A stretch of 64,000 bases of DNA from G965222505 sp965222505. GTDB lineage: Bacteria > Bacteroidota > Rhodothermia > Rhodothermales > DATKEJ01. The stretch lies in assembly GCA_965222505.1 (NCBI GenBank), contig OZ244956.1, positions 1,364,001 through 1,428,000 of the forward strand, written 5' to 3'. The notes under the pieces are model-generated. The model made no database searches. It was not told where the DNA came from and saw only the letters and a list, made by a program, of their open reading frames with translations. A program made the position numbers and the translations under genes. Below are positions 9,253 to 18,398 of the stretch, piece after piece; within the stretch, counting starts at the first letter, position 1; each line of letters starts with the position of its first letter.

Positions 9253-9513
9253 ATGACTGTCAAAACCCGCATCATCAAAATCGGCAACTCGCAAGGAGTT
9301 CGTATTCCCAAACCGCTGCTCGAACAGAGTGGGCTCGGTGCCGAAGTCGAGTTGGAGGTAGAGCAAGACCGAATCGTCATCCACAACGTGCATCAAGCCC
9401 GGCAGGGATGGAGTGAGGCTTTTGCTAAGATGGCCGAGTACGGCGATGATGCATTGCTCGATGGAGAAATACAGACTACAGAGTGGGATGAAACAGAGTG
9501 GCAATGGCAGTAA
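9253..9513 (+). CDS. mazE: MazE-like AbrB-fold antitoxin
   Basis: 86-residue antitoxin. The N-terminal swapped-hairpin DNA-binding domain shows TRIIKIGNSQGVRIPK and a C-terminal acidic tail (EWDETEWQWQ) expected to wrap the toxin. ATG at 9253 is chosen because the AbrB motif starts right after it; a longer frame from 9229 would add eight residues of no known use. It overlaps the toxin start by about 10 bases, so the pair is translated as an operon. It is the cassette of attC_04. By family knowledge it represses its own promoter together with the toxin. Confidence 0.85.
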   Translation: MTVKTRIIKIGNSQGVRIPKPLLEQSGLGAEVELEVEQDRIVIHNVHQARQGWSEAFAKMAEYGDDALLDGEIQTTEWDETEWQWQ

Positions 9514-9839
9514 AGAGAGTAGTAAAGCGCTTTGAGGTATACTTGGTTAATCTCGATCCAACGCGAGGCAGTGAGATCCGGAAGACCCGCCCGTGTGTAG
9601 TAATCTCCCCCGATGAGATGAACCGGCATATCCGGACAGTGATTGTAGCACCGATGACGACGAAAGGAAAGAATTATCCGACGCGGATCACATGCAAATT
9701 CCAGGGAAAGTCTGGTCAGGTGGTGTTGGATCAAATACGTACAGTAGATAAGCAGCGTTTGGTGAAAGATCTGGGGCGGCTAGACAAATCAACATCATCA
9801 ACTGTTTTACAAGTATTGGGTAGTATGTTTTCACCGTGA
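9504..9839 (+). CDS. mazF: MazF/PemK-family endoribonuclease toxin
   Basis: 111-residue toxin with family signatures FEVYLVNLDPTRGSEIRKTRPCVV (in shorter form GSEIRKTRPC), VIVAPMT and GQVVLDQIRTVDKQRL near the middle. These enzymes cut mRNA at short sequences and are blocked by MazE. ATG 9504 overlaps the antitoxin end; GTG 9498 is an alternative. The gene ends three bases before attC_04, as typical for a cassette. Toxin-antitoxin cassettes are thought to stabilise large integron arrays. Confidence 0.9.
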   Translation: MAVKRVVKRFEVYLVNLDPTRGSEIRKTRPCVVISPDEMNRHIRTVIVAPMTTKGKNYPTRITCKFQGKSGQVVLDQIRTVDKQRLVKDLGRLDKSTSSTVLQVLGSMFSP

Positions 9840-9842
9840 GCG

Positions 9843-9966
9843 GCATAACAACCGTTTCAGGCGAACCAGGGCGCTGGTCGTCCCAGTCGCATCCGGGCGA
9901 GTGACTTTGTGCTGGATTTTGGTACCTTCCCCTCAGCCCAGTTCGCCTGAACTTGGGCCGTTATGC
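9843..9966 (+). repeat. attC_04
   Basis: R'' GCATAAC, R' GTTATGC, 124 bp. Arms CAGGCGAACCAGGG and CCCAGTTCGCCTG pair; belongs to the mazEF cassette. Confidence 0.9.
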
Positions 9967-10107
9967 GGACACCACCTGCGCTAACTCTGGCTTAGGGGCC
10001 TGGGCTGTGATCAGACGCTCAAAGGGTGAACCTCGGCCGTGGGCTCGTCTCAGTGGGCGCGGTCTTGTTGTGCACGGCTTTTGATGCCGCGTACCGGCGC
10101 ACTGAAG

Positions 10108-11274
10108 TGTAATAGTTAAGACTTAATCTGACAGTTTCCGTACACTGCATCTCAACCCAACAAGAGGACTGTCAGATGTCAAACGAAGAGAAGATCATCA
10201 AAAACAAACTCGGCCTTCTGAATCTCGCCCAAACGCTGGGCAATGTCAGTCAGGCCTGCAAAGTCATGGGCTACTCCCGTGACAGTTTCTACCGATTCAA
10301 ACAACTCTACGAACAAGGCGGCGAGGTCGCCCTTCGAGAGATCAGTCGCAAGAAACCCGTCATCGCAAACCGTGTCTCGCCCGAGATCGAAGAGGCCGTC
10401 GTTGACTTTGCCATTGAGCAGCCAGCCTATGGTCAACTCCGGGTGTCGAATGAGCTAAAGAAACGAGGGCTGTTTGTCTCCCCAGGTGGCGTGCGCTCGA
10501 TCTGGCTCCGTCATGACCTGGAGGTGTTCAAAAAGCGCTTGAAGGCGCTGGAGGCCAAGGTCGCCCAGGAAGGCTTGATCTTGACAGAAGACCAACTCAG
10601 AGCACTCGAGCGTGCCAAAGAAAAAAAGGAGGCTCACGGCGAGATCGAGACCCATCATCCGGGCTATCTCGGTGCCCAAGACACCTACTACGTAGGTACC
10701 GTCAAAGGGGTGGGTCGTATCTACCAGCAGACCTTTATCGACACCTACAGCCGGGTGGCCTTTGCCAAGCTCTATGATCGCAAGAACGCACTCGTCGCCG
10801 CCGACGTGCTCAACGACCGGGTTGTACCCTGGTTCGAAGAGCAAGACATCCGGCTGCTGCGTATCCTGACGGATCGTGGCACGGAGTACTGCGGCAATCG
10901 TGAGCACCACGAATATCAGCTCTACCTAGCCATCGAAGACATCGATCACAGCCGGACCAAGGCCCGTCGGCCACAGACCAACGGTATTTGTGAACGGCTC
11001 CACAAGACGATGCAGGATGAGTTCTACGCCGTCGCCTTCCGCAAGAAGGTCTACACCAGTCTCGAACAACTTCAGCAGGACTTGGATGAATGGCTCACGT
11101 GGTACAATACTGAACGGACGCACTCTGGTCGGTACTGCTACGGCAAGACGCCGATGGAGACGTTCATGCAGTCGAGGGCGTTAGCCAAAGAGAAAGAACT
11201 GGATCGGATGTATCAGGTGCCAGGTGTTCCTGCCGCATAACTCACCTTTGTCAGATTAAGTCTTGACCACTACA
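10108..11274 (+). mobile_element. IS481-family element, copy I1
   Basis: 1167 bp, ends TGTAATAGTTAAGACTTAAT and TGTAGTGGTCAAGACTTAAT (complement) as inverted repeats. It is flanked by the 7-bp duplication ACTGAAG (10101-10107, 11275-11281). The uninterrupted target is seen in other X copies, which confirms the ends. Three more copies lie at 16672, 42662 and 59312. Confidence 0.95.
10176..11240 (+). CDS. IS481-family transposase
   Basis: 354-residue single-ORF DDE transposase. An N-terminal helix-turn-helix (about residues 15-60, SQACKVMGYSRDSFYRFKQL) is followed by a linker and an rve core. The second Asp is in LTDRGTEYCG (about 228) and the Glu in TNGICERLHKT (about 265). The C-terminal WYNTERTHSGRYCYGKTPME is family-typical. 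The start is preceded by GAGGACTGTCAG. Complete and presumably active; identical copies at 42696-43760 and 59380-60444 suggest recent transposition. Confidence 0.95.
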   Translation: MSNEEKIIKNKLGLLNLAQTLGNVSQACKVMGYSRDSFYRFKQLYEQGGEVALREISRKKPVIANRVSPEIEEAVVDFAIEQPAYGQLRVSNELKKRGLFVSPGGVRSIWLRHDLEVFKKRLKALEAKVAQEGLILTEDQLRALERAKEKKEAHGEIETHHPGYLGAQDTYYVGTVKGVGRIYQQTFIDTYSRVAFAKLYDRKNALVAADVLNDRVVPWFEEQDIRLLRILTDRGTEYCGNREHHEYQLYLAIEDIDHSRTKARRPQTNGICERLHKTMQDEFYAVAFRKKVYTSLEQLQQDLDEWLTWYNTERTHSGRYCYGKTPMETFMQSRALAKEKELDRMYQVPGVPAA

Positions 11275-11422
11275 ACTGAAGAGATGAAGGGTGTGCGTCA
11301 CCAACGGTGCGGTATTGCCCTTTTGAGCCAGGCCGGTGCTGGCATGTGGGCGCGTCAGTCAGCGTTTTCGGGGTGCTTGGGTGTCGTGTTTCAAGGTAAG
11401 TGGGTTCGTCGCCGTCGGTGCC

Positions 11423-11547
11423 GCCTAACAACCGTTACAAGCGACTCAGGGCGTTAGGGTTTTTCGGCTTGGTTTGATGGGTGTGATTTCCAGCAATATG
11501 TTATCTTCTGCTCGTTGCCCTGCGCACTTGAACTGGGGCCGTTATGC
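11423..11547 (+). repeat. attC_05
   Basis: R'' GCCTAAC, R' GTTATGC, 125 bp. Arms CAAGCGACTCAGGG and CCCTGCGCACTTG, the arm type that accompanies cassette X. Confidence 0.9.
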
Positions 11548-11831
11548 GGACACCACCTGCGCAGACTGCTCCCCCAATGCTACGCTTTGCCTCGGCACCT
11601 CATGGGGTCGGCCTCGATGAAGAAGTCGCCTCGGTCAGGGCGATCCTCTCCGGTGCCGGTGCTTGGTGGGCGTGTGCCGGCGCACTGAAGAGATGAAGGG
11701 TGTGCGTCACCAACGGTGCGGTATTGCCCTTTTGAGCCAGGCCGGTGCTGGCATGTGTGTGCGTCAGTCAGCGTTTTCGGGGTGCTCGGGTGTCGTGTTT
11801 CAAGGTAAGTGGGTTCGTCGCCGTCGGTGCC
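11548..11831 (+). repeat. Cassette X copy X2
   Basis: Uninterrupted 284-bp X cassette. From the ATG inside the attC_05 R' box a 50-codon frame (MRTPPAQTAPPML to WACAGALKR) ends at TGA. That stop overlaps the ATG of a second frame (MKGVRHQRCG). In this copy the second frame is one base out of phase with the stop in attC_06 and runs on into the site. An antisense frame covers most of the unit. No recognised protein. Confidence 0.8.
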
Positions 11832-11957
11832 GCCTAACACCCGTTACAAGCGACTCAGGGCGTTAGGGTTTTTCGGCTTGGTTTGATGGGTGTGATTTCC
11901 AGCCGCCCTTTATCTTACGGCTGTCAGCCCTGCGCACTTGAACTTAGTCCGTTATAA
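11832..11957 (+). repeat. attC_06
   Basis: R'' GCCTAAC, R' GTTATAA, 126 bp, X-type arms with CAAGCGACTCAGGG at the left. Confidence 0.85.
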
Positions 11958-12008
11958 CGCTCACCTATGGCAGTACTGGATATCTTTTTTGTAGAAATCA
12001 AATCGTAC

Positions 12009-12326
12009 TTACCCTACCGTTTCCAAAGGCTCAACTGCTAGCCGGAAACCAAGTCCATGAAGGATGCGGCCAATTGTGTTGAGTCGTGGATTGCCTCGGG
12101 CAGAAAGCGCCTTGTACAAGCTCTGCCGGCTCAGTTTGGTCCGTTCAGCTAATTGCCCGATTCCGCCTTGAGCCTCCGTCACATCCCGCAAAGCTAACAA
12201 GAAGGCTGCTTTATCGCCGTCCTGTTCATACTCTTCAATGGCTACTTCGAGATAAACCCGTGCCTCTTCGGCATCTTTCAAATGCTCCAAAAGGAAGTCA
12301 TCGTAGCTCCGCGTTGATTTAGCCAT
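12009..12326 (-). CDS. HigA-like XRE-family antitoxin
   Basis: 105-residue antidote protein. After an N-terminal region (YDDFLLEHLKDAEEARVYLE) comes a helix-turn-helix (about 65-100) with GGIGQLAERTKLSRQSLYKAL and GNPRLNTIGRILHGLG. This layout is typical of addiction-module antidotes paired with Gp49/HigB-type toxins. ATG 12326 is preceded by AGGAGG, and the toxin gene ends one base before, so toxin and antitoxin form an operon with toxin first. It lies antisense to the surrounding attC sites. Confidence 0.85.
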   Translation of the reverse strand: MAKSTRSYDDFLLEHLKDAEEARVYLEVAIEEYEQDGDKAAFLLALRDVTEAQGGIGQLAERTKLSRQSLYKALSARGNPRLNTIGRILHGLGFRLAVEPLETVG

Positions 12327-12327
12327 G

Positions 12328-12663
12328 TTAACCCTCCTGGTAGTGTTTCCAATAGGTTTTTGCCCGTTCAATGTCCTGTTGCTGGCTTCCCTTGTGCCCT
12401 CCACAAAGCAGAATGACCAACGTGTTATCAGCTTCAGCGAAGTAGACCCGGTAGCCTGGACCGAAGAATAATCGTAACTCGTAGACGCCCTCGCCTAAGG
12501 CGCGATGATCTCCGAAGTTACCAAGCTTGATGCGGCGAACACGTTGAATGATGCGGTTTTTGGTCCGCCTATCGCGCAGCCGGTTAAGCCAGCGCGTGTA
12601 GGGTTCCTTGCCGTCTGGGTCGACGTAGATCTCTACTCGTCTAGGTCGTGCTTCTAAGGGCAT
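12328..12663 (-). CDS. RelE/HigB-type toxin (phage Gp49-like)
   Basis: 111-residue ribosome-dependent mRNA interferase of the RelE superfamily, Gp49-like branch. Visible family pieces are GKEPYTRWLNRLRD, LGEGVYELRLFFGPGYRVYF and ILLCGGHKGSQQQDI. It is transcribed first, directly downstream of a near-perfect 26-bp palindrome (12669-12694) that likely binds the HigA-type partner. The pair is the cassette between attC_06 and attC_07 but in reverse orientation, implying its own promoter. Confidence 0.88.
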   Translation of the reverse strand: MPLEARPRRVEIYVDPDGKEPYTRWLNRLRDRRTKNRIIQRVRRIKLGNFGDHRALGEGVYELRLFFGPGYRVYFAEADNTLVILLCGGHKGSQQQDIERAKTYWKHYQEG

Positions 12664-12668
12664 CTATG

Positions 12669-12694
12669 GACTTGTAAACTATAGTTGACAAGTC
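12669..12694. promoter_or_regulatory. 26-bp palindrome, likely operator of the higBA-like operon
   Basis: GACTTGT and ACAAGTC arms flank a central perfect palindrome AACTATAGTT; only one base pair of 13 mismatches. It lies six bases upstream of the toxin ATG (12663). Known: XRE antitoxins repress their operons by binding such palindromes. I infer this role. Confidence 0.6.
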
Positions 12695-12782
12695 TGGAAT
12701 ACGAAAACTCGAGAATAGTTCCTGTGCTATTGTTGCAGGTATTTTGATGTGTCCGAGTTTGAGTGGTCGCGCTCATGGAGCG

Positions 12783-12906
12783 TTATAACAACCGTACCAG
12801 GCGACCCAGGGCGTTGGGGGTTTGAGCTTGGTCGGCTGGGTGTGTCTTGCAGGGGTTGTTTACCTTCTGCTGCCTGCCCTGTGCACCTGAACTGGGGCCG
12901 TTATAC
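12783..12906 (+). repeat. attC_07
   Basis: R'' TTATAAC, R' GTTATAC, 124 bp; arms CAGGCGACCCAGGG and CCCTGTGCACCTG pair. Confidence 0.85.
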
Positions 12907-13101
12907 CCCACACCAACGTGTGTTCTCCAATTTTCGTTTATTGAAGCATTTGAAAAGAATGACTGCTACTATAAGTTTGTTTTTTGACAGAGGCAGTTAT
13001 TGCGATGACTTGGTTAAACCGAAGCCATTTAGGATAAATACAAAGACCTAGTACTTTGTCAGTAAAAATGTCATAGTTTTCGTATTTTGGCCTAAAAAGC
13101 C

Positions 13102-13713
13102 ATGAGTCGAAAACCACAACCGTTTTCTTTGCCTGATCAGGCAAGAGATTCTTTGAAAGAACTGCTCCACAAAGGTGTGCATGCATCCCGTGTGCTCAAT
13201 CGCGCCCGCATCTTGCTCAAGTTAGACCAAGGTCTGGGACCTCGGCAAGTGAGCCAAGAAGTCGGCGTTGGCGAAGCGACCGTCTATACGATACGCAACA
13301 AAGCCAATGCCCACGGTTGGCAAACGGCTATTGCCGAGCCCAAGCGCAGTGGACGAGGTCCCCGTATCGCTGGCGATGCGAAAGCGAAGATCACAGCATT
13401 GGCGTGTTCGGATCCGCCCAAAGGGCATGCACGCTGGACGCTTCGCCTGCTCGCTGATCGGGCCGTCGAACTCGAATACGTCGCTTCGATATCGCATGAA
13501 GGCGTCCGCGAGATTCTAAAAAAAACATCCTCAAGCCCCACTTGAAAAAGCAGTGGTGTATCGGCCGGATCACGGGAGAATATCTGGCCTGCATGGAAGA
13601 TGTGTTGCATCTCTACATGCGGCCCTACGATCCGAATTACCCGGTTGTCTGCATCGATGAGTTGCCCTGTCTGCTGCGCAGCGACACTATTGTGCCGCTG
13701 CCGATGCACCCTC
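13102..13713 (+). pseudogene. IS630-family transposase, 3' truncated
   Basis: N-terminal helix-turn-helix region (LNRARILLKLDQGLGPRQVSQEVGVG) and the start of the DDE domain of an IS630/Tc1-type transposase. The frame changes by -1 at a run of eight A near 13516 (EILKK then NILKPHLKKQW). This could be a programmed slippage or a mutation. The second frame continues (GEYLACMEDVLHLYMRPYDP, VVCIDE with the first catalytic Asp). It is then cut at 13713 by the type D IS3 element. The rest of the DDE domain is missing. Confidence 0.8.
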
Positions 13714-13808
13714 TGTGCCTACATTCAGTGAGACACTTTTCCTTCGTAAATTAAACTCTTAACTCCACCTCCAACTGGCGGTGGCGAGGGCGAAGTAGAT
13801 CAAATACC

Positions 13809-14189
13809 ATGGATCATAATACCAACGGCCATAACCCGGCCACGGAAGTGCAACGGCCCAAACGTCGTCAATTTAGCCCGTCGTACAAGTTGCGCATTCT
13901 CAAAGAAGCCGACCAATGCCACTCCTCAGCCGAACGAGGTGCACTTTTGCGCCGAGAAGGGTTGTACTCGTCGAACCTGAAGACGTGGCGACGCCAACTT
14001 GAACGCGGTGAACTCGATGGGGCCAAGCCAGGCCGCAAGCCGAAGACGGATGCTGAGAAAGAAGTGATTCAGCTACGTCGGGAGAATGAGCGGCTCAAGC
14101 GCAAACTGGAACAGGCCGAGACCATAATCTCGGTGCAAAAAAAACTCTCACAACTACTTGGTCTCGACCAGAGCGACGGCAACAGATGA
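13809..14189 (+). CDS. IS3-family transposase OrfA (type D), second copy
   Basis: Identical protein to the copy at 4842-5222: 126 residues, helix-turn-helix then leucine zipper, stop overlapping the orfB start. Complete. Confidence 0.9.
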   Translation: MDHNTNGHNPATEVQRPKRRQFSPSYKLRILKEADQCHSSAERGALLRREGLYSSNLKTWRRQLERGELDGAKPGRKPKTDAEKEVIQLRRENERLKRKLEQAETIISVQKKLSQLLGLDQSDGNR

Positions 14190-15310
14190 TGCATCAGGCC
14201 AAACAACTCTGCCAAACGATGCCGACCCGCGCCTCATGCCAGGCCCTCGGCATTCCGCGCAGCAGCTTCTATCGCTGGCGACAGCCCCGGCCAAAGGTCG
14301 AAAAACCGGCCAGGGTGCGCACTCCGGCCCGGGCCTTGCAGCCTTCGGAGCGTACCGAAGTGCGACATCTACTCAACAGCGAGCGCTTCTGCGACCAGAC
14401 GCCGCGGCAGGTCTGGGCGTGTTTGTTGGACGAGGGACGCTACTACTGTCACTGGAGAACGATGTATCGCATTCTGGATGATCATGCCGAGACACGGGAA
14501 CGGCGCAACGTGCTCCGGCATCCGGTTTATCACAAGCCAGAGCTGTTGGCAACAGGTGCTAACATGTTGTGGTCATGGGATATAACGAAGCTTCGTGGCC
14601 CATCAAAAGGGGTTTACTACCACCTCTACGTGATCCTCGATGTCTACAGTCGCTATGTGGTTGGATGGAGCTTGGCCGCTTGGGAATCGGCCGAGATCGC
14701 AGAAGCATTGATCGAGACGAGTTGCCAGCGACAGGGTATTGATCCAGGTCAGTTGACCATCCATGCAGACCGGGGTCCGTCAATGACCTCGAACACGGTA
14801 GCCGAATTGATGGTTCGCCTCGGCGTGTGCAAGACGCATTCGCGCCCCCATGTCTCGAATGACAATCCGTATTCGGAGGCCCAATTCAAGACGATGAAAT
14901 ACAGACCGGATTATCCGCATCGTTTTGGCAGCCAGCCGGATGCGCGGCATTGGTGCCATGGGTTTATGCACTGGTATAATCATGAGCACTACCACAGCGG
15001 TCTGGGCCTGTTGACGCCTGCGATGGTGCATTTCGGTGAGGCCGAACAGGTTCGAATGCAACGTCGGGCGATTCTCGAAGCAGCCTACCGTAGAAATCCA
15101 GAGCGCTTTGTTCGAGGGCTGCCAGTGGTGGTCGAGTTGCCGTCATCGGTGTGGATCAACAAACCAGAAACCAAAGAAAAGGAGTTGTTATTGCGTTGTG
15201 GTAATGTGGTCAACAAGGATAAGTGCGGTGGCATGGAAGCGGTTGTCCATATTTCCACAACCCAACCGTGCGGATCCAGCAATACACTTGGATCCGAGTC
15301 TGATTTCTAA
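14186..15310 (+). CDS. IS3-family transposase OrfB (type D), second copy
   Basis: 374 residues, identical to the copy at 5219-6343, with all three catalytic acidic residues. Complete, and possibly able to act in trans on the C-type elements, whose ends are related. Confidence 0.9.
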   Translation: MMHQAKQLCQTMPTRASCQALGIPRSSFYRWRQPRPKVEKPARVRTPARALQPSERTEVRHLLNSERFCDQTPRQVWACLLDEGRYYCHWRTMYRILDDHAETRERRNVLRHPVYHKPELLATGANMLWSWDITKLRGPSKGVYYHLYVILDVYSRYVVGWSLAAWESAEIAEALIETSCQRQGIDPGQLTIHADRGPSMTSNTVAELMVRLGVCKTHSRPHVSNDNPYSEAQFKTMKYRPDYPHRFGSQPDARHWCHGFMHWYNHEHYHSGLGLLTPAMVHFGEAEQVRMQRRAILEAAYRRNPERFVRGLPVVVELPSSVWINKPETKEKELLLRCGNVVNKDKCGGMEAVVHISTTQPCGSSNTLGSESDF

Positions 15311-15339
15311 GCAAAAAGTGTCTCAAAGTCGTTGACACA

Positions 15340-16310
15340 TACCGATAGGGGTTCAAACGTGCCGGTCGGTGCTTGGCCGCCTCAAAGGGCCGCTCCGGTA
15401 GCGGCCTCAACATCGGCTGCTCTTGGGCAAAGGCTTGGCCGATACGCTGAGGCTGGCCCTTAACCTGACGGTCTTGGTCACGTAGACAACACTGCGCCAA
15501 ATACGTGTTCAAGGCCTCAAAGCTGTCAAACTCGGGCACCGGCACCAAGAAGTTGCGACGCACAAAGCCGACACCATGTTCGACCCCTCCCTTCTCGTGA
15601 CCCTGTCCCGGTGTACAGAAACGCGAGTCAAAGAGATAATAGCTGCGGAAGACAATGAAGCTGCGCTGCTCTTCACGGTTACGGCCTTCAAGTACCCGGG
15701 CAACGGCGGTCGTGAGATTGTCATAGGTAATGCGATGGGGTACGCCGCCAAAGGCAGCAAAAGCCCTAACATGGGCATCAAAGAAGACCTCCTGGCGTTG
15801 CGAGGGCGCAGCCATGACAAACAAGCGACGGGAGTAGCACAGGCGCATGACAAATAGCTGCACAGTTTGCCTCTTGCCCGAGATGATGGCCTCGGCCTCT
15901 CCCCAATCGACTTGGGCATCAATGCCAGGATCGAACTCAAGGGGAAGGAAGACGGCTCTTTTTTTGTTGCGTGCACGAAGCTGGCTCACATAACGCCTGA
16001 CACTGGACTCACTGCCTTTGTAGCCTTGTGCTCGGAGCCTTTGAAAAATGCGCCGGGCCGTATAGCGCTGCTTACGCGGCAAGTGGACATTGTCGGCGAG
16101 TAAGGCTTCGATACGCGCTTTGAATGCCCCCAAAACGGGTGCGGGCCGGGGGTGTCGTAGCGTGTAGGGTTGAGCTTCTGGGTCGGCCAGGGCTTTGCGC
16201 ACAGTCTTTCGGCTATGGCCGAAGTCTCGGGCAATCTGTCGGATACTTTTTTGCTCAATGAAGTAGGCACGTCGGATGGCTTCGCGTTGGTACACGTTAA
16301 TCATCTCCAT
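15340..16310 (-). pseudogene. istA: IstA transposase of IS21 type Q, 3' truncated
   Basis: About 323 of 504 codons remain: the N-terminal helix-turn-helix (KSIRQIARDFGHSRKTVRKAL) and much of the DDE core (DAQVDWGEAEA with the first Asp, ITYDNLTTAV with the second, GGVEHGVGFVRRNF with the Glu). The reading frame then runs into the inserted IS3 element, giving a false extension to 15210. Confidence 0.9.
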
Positions 16311-16453
16311 CTCGGCTAAGGGGTGGACGAAGCAGCGGAAGTGGTGTCATTCCGCTCGGGACGTCTGATGATAGCCAAGACTAGGGGTTAGGTGGTCCCC
16401 TTTTCAATTATCAAACTTCGAAGGGGTGGGTCCCTTTTAGATTAGCAAAAACA
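15340..16453 (-). mobile_element. IS21-family element type Q, remnant Q1
   Basis: Right part of an IS21 element identical to the full copy at 42598-46377, including the end with two GGGGACC/GGGACCC repeats and the terminal GCAAAAACA. The istB gene and the istA 3' third are gone, cut by the type D IS3 element. The right flank is the end of an attC site (attC_08), so this IS21 had also entered an attC or its edge. Confidence 0.85.
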
Positions 16454-16459
16454 GAAAGA

Positions 16460-16490
16460 GGGCGGGTCGGCTGAACTTGGGCCGTTATAC
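16460..16490 (+). repeat. attC_08, 3' remnant
   Basis: Only GGGTCGGCTGAACTTGGGCC and R' GTTATAC (16484-16490) survive; the first part was lost with the IS21 insertion. Confidence 0.75.
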
Positions 16491-16671
16491 GCCATCGCCG
16501 CGCTACGAAAAAAAGCATTGGCAGTCCTGGTCTCTCAGAAGAGAGTTTTCCACAGCTAGCAACAAACAAGCTCAGCTAAAACAGGCTGACATCACAACTT
16601 GCCCTAAGCGATTTGGAGATAGCCCAACACCTAGTAGCGGTTAAAGCGGGGGGATGGTCCCTCCCCTTAAC
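16491..16671. other. Cassette remnant without recognisable gene
   Basis: About 180 bases between the attC_08 end and an IS481 copy. I see no ORF of note. A small palindrome GGGATGGTCCCTCCCC lies near 16650. Confidence 0.4.
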
Positions 16672-17472
16672 TGTAGTGGTCAAGACTTAATCTGACAAAG
16701 GTGAGTTATGCGGCAGGAACACCTGGCACCTGATACATCCGATCCAGTTCTTTCTCTTTGGCTAACGCCCTCGACTGCATGAACGTCTCCATCGGCGTCT
16801 TGCCGTAGCAGTACCGACCAGAGTGCGTCCGTTCAGTATTGTACCACGTGAGCCATTCATCCAAGTCCTGCTGAAGTTGTTCGAGACTGGTGTAGACCTT
16901 CTTGCGGAAGGCGACGGCGTAGAACTCATCCTGCATCGTCTTGTGGAGCCGTTCACAAATACCGTTGGTCTGTGGCCGACGGGCCTTGGTCCGGCTGTGA
17001 TCGATGTCTTCGATGGCTAGGTAGAGCTGATATTCGTGGTGCTCACGATTGCCGCAGTACTCCGTGCCACGATCCGTCAGGATACGCAGCAGCCGGATGT
17101 CTTGCTCTTCGAACCAGGGTACAACCCGGTCGTTGAGCACGTCGGCGGCGACGAGTGCGTTCTTGCGATCATAGAGCTTGGCAAAGGCCACCCGGCTGTA
17201 GGTGTCGATAAAGGTCTGCTGGTAGATACGACCCACCCCTTTGACGGTACCTACGTAGTAGGTGTCTTGGGCACCGAGATAGCCCGGATGATGGGTCTCG
17301 ATCTCGCCGTGAGCCTCCTTTTTTTCTTTGGCACGCTCGAGTGCTCTGAGTTGGTCTTCTGTCAAGATCAAGCCTTCCTGGGCGACCTTGGCCTCCAGCG
17401 CCTTCAAGCGCTTTTTGAACACCTCCAGGTCATGACGGAGCCAGATCGAGCGCACGCCACCTGGGGAGACAA
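16672..17472 (-). mobile_element. IS481-family element, copy I2 (truncated)
   Basis: Begins with the right-hand IS481 terminal repeat at 16672 and matches the other copies until 17472, where an IS3 element (type J) starts. About 370 bp including the N-terminal coding part and left end are missing. Confidence 0.9.
16706..17472 (-). pseudogene. IS481-family transposase, 5' truncated
   Basis: Residues from GVRSIWLRHDLEVFK to the end are identical to the full 354-residue protein. The N-terminal helix-turn-helix is missing because the type J element interrupts after GACAA. The catalytic core is present but start signals are lost. Confidence 0.9.
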
Positions 17473-17502
17473 TGGGTTTCCCCCGTTTTAACGTAGAGAT
17501 AG

Positions 17503-18351
17503 TTAAGCTGCGATTGCTACAGTTTTCGCGGCCATCATCTCCTCATAGTTCGCCGGACTCAAGTAGCCCAAGGACGAATGCCGGCGTTTTCGATTATACC
17601 AGACTTCGATGTATTCAAACAACGCAGCTCTGGCTTCGGCCCTTGACCTAAAGCGGTGATGGTGTACCAGTTCTCGTTTCAATGTGGCAAAAAAGCTCTC
17701 AACCGGCGCATTATCCCAACAGTTACCCCGCCGACTCATGCTACATCGGCAACCCGCTGAACCCAGCAACTCTTGATAGTCGCCACTGGCATATTGACTA
17801 CCCCGGTCGCTGTGGTGCAGCAGACCGGCACCTGGACGACGTTGCTTGAGTGCCATCATCAAGGCATTGAGTACCAATTGCCGGGCCAGACTCTTCTGCA
17901 TTGCCCAACCGACAATGCGCCGAGAAAATAGATCCATCACGACTGCCAAGTACAGCCATCCTTGGCTTGTCCAGATGTAGGTAATATCGGCTGCCCACCT
18001 TGCGTTGGCCACCTCGACATCAAACTGTCGATCAAGCACATTTTGCGCGACCGGCAGATTGTGTTTTGAGTCGGTAGTGACCTTGAAGGGCTTCGTCTGC
18101 AAGGCTTTGATACCGTGTAGGCGCATTAACCGAGCCACCCGATTCTTGCCACAGGCAACGCCTTTCTCTCTCAATTCGACATGGATTCTCGGACTGCCAT
18201 AGCGGCTTTTACTCTCAGCGTGTATGGTACGGATTGCTTCGAGCAACTTCCGGTTTTGGCGGACTCTCTTGCTCTCGGGTCGCCGTCTCCAAGTATAGTA
18301 TCCACACCGCCGGTCACGGCGGTTACTTGATACTTCTAAGACTCGGCACAT
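17503..18351 (-). CDS. IS3-family transposase OrfB (type J)
   Basis: 282-residue rve transposase, catalytic blocks WAADITYIWT, HHSDRGSQYAS and NAPVESFFATLKRE, and a C-terminal WYNRKRRHSSLGYLSP. The frame extends upstream of the ATG through ENRGRFSVTA to overlap orfA. The full OrfAB is therefore expected from -1 frameshifting at the A6G run (18432-18438), standard for IS3 elements. Complete. Confidence 0.92.
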   Translation of the reverse strand: MCRVLEVSSNRRDRRCGYYTWRRRPESKRVRQNRKLLEAIRTIHAESKSRYGSPRIHVELREKGVACGKNRVARLMRLHGIKALQTKPFKVTTDSKHNLPVAQNVLDRQFDVEVANARWAADITYIWTSQGWLYLAVVMDLFSRRIVGWAMQKSLARQLVLNALMMALKQRRPGAGLLHHSDRGSQYASGDYQELLGSAGCRCSMSRRGNCWDNAPVESFFATLKRELVHHHRFRSRAEARAALFEYIEVWYNRKRRHSSLGYLSPANYEEMMAAKTVAIAA

Positions 18352-18398
18352 AGCTGTAACGGAGAATCGCCCTCGGTTCTCTTCGATGAATTGGTATC

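Larger units (their letters stand above)
9967..11422 (+). repeat. Cassette X copy X1, split by IS481
   Basis: First copy of the mosaic cassette X. It starts GACACCACCTGCGC, carries the alternative first module (also seen in X4), and is interrupted at ACTGAAG by an IS481 element (10108-11274). It then continues with the A-type second module to attC_05. The first module's frame from the attC ATG stops after 10 codons. The second module's small ORF is shifted by one base relative to X4. Confidence 0.8.
13714..15339 (+). mobile_element. IS3-family element type D, copy D2
   Basis: 1626 bp, same terminal repeats as D1 and apparently identical to it. It joins an IS630 remnant on the left to an IS21 remnant on the right, so this spot is a scar of several insertions and deletions. 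Confidence 0.9.

Noticed and set aside
11580..11840. Antisense frame across cassette X (starts MLGGTDGDEP)
   Set aside because: It is open in most X copies but its reading frame changes between A- and B-type modules and it begins inside the attC-adjacent bases; it looks like a by-product of GC-rich sequence.
15210..15339. C-terminal extension of the truncated IstA in Q1
   Set aside because: The added residues are read from the neighbouring IS3 element in an unrelated frame.
4747..15339. Assembly duplication explaining the two identical type D IS3 copies
   Set aside because: Their flanks differ on both sides and both have proper terminal repeats, so two real insertions are more likely, though long reads would settle it.
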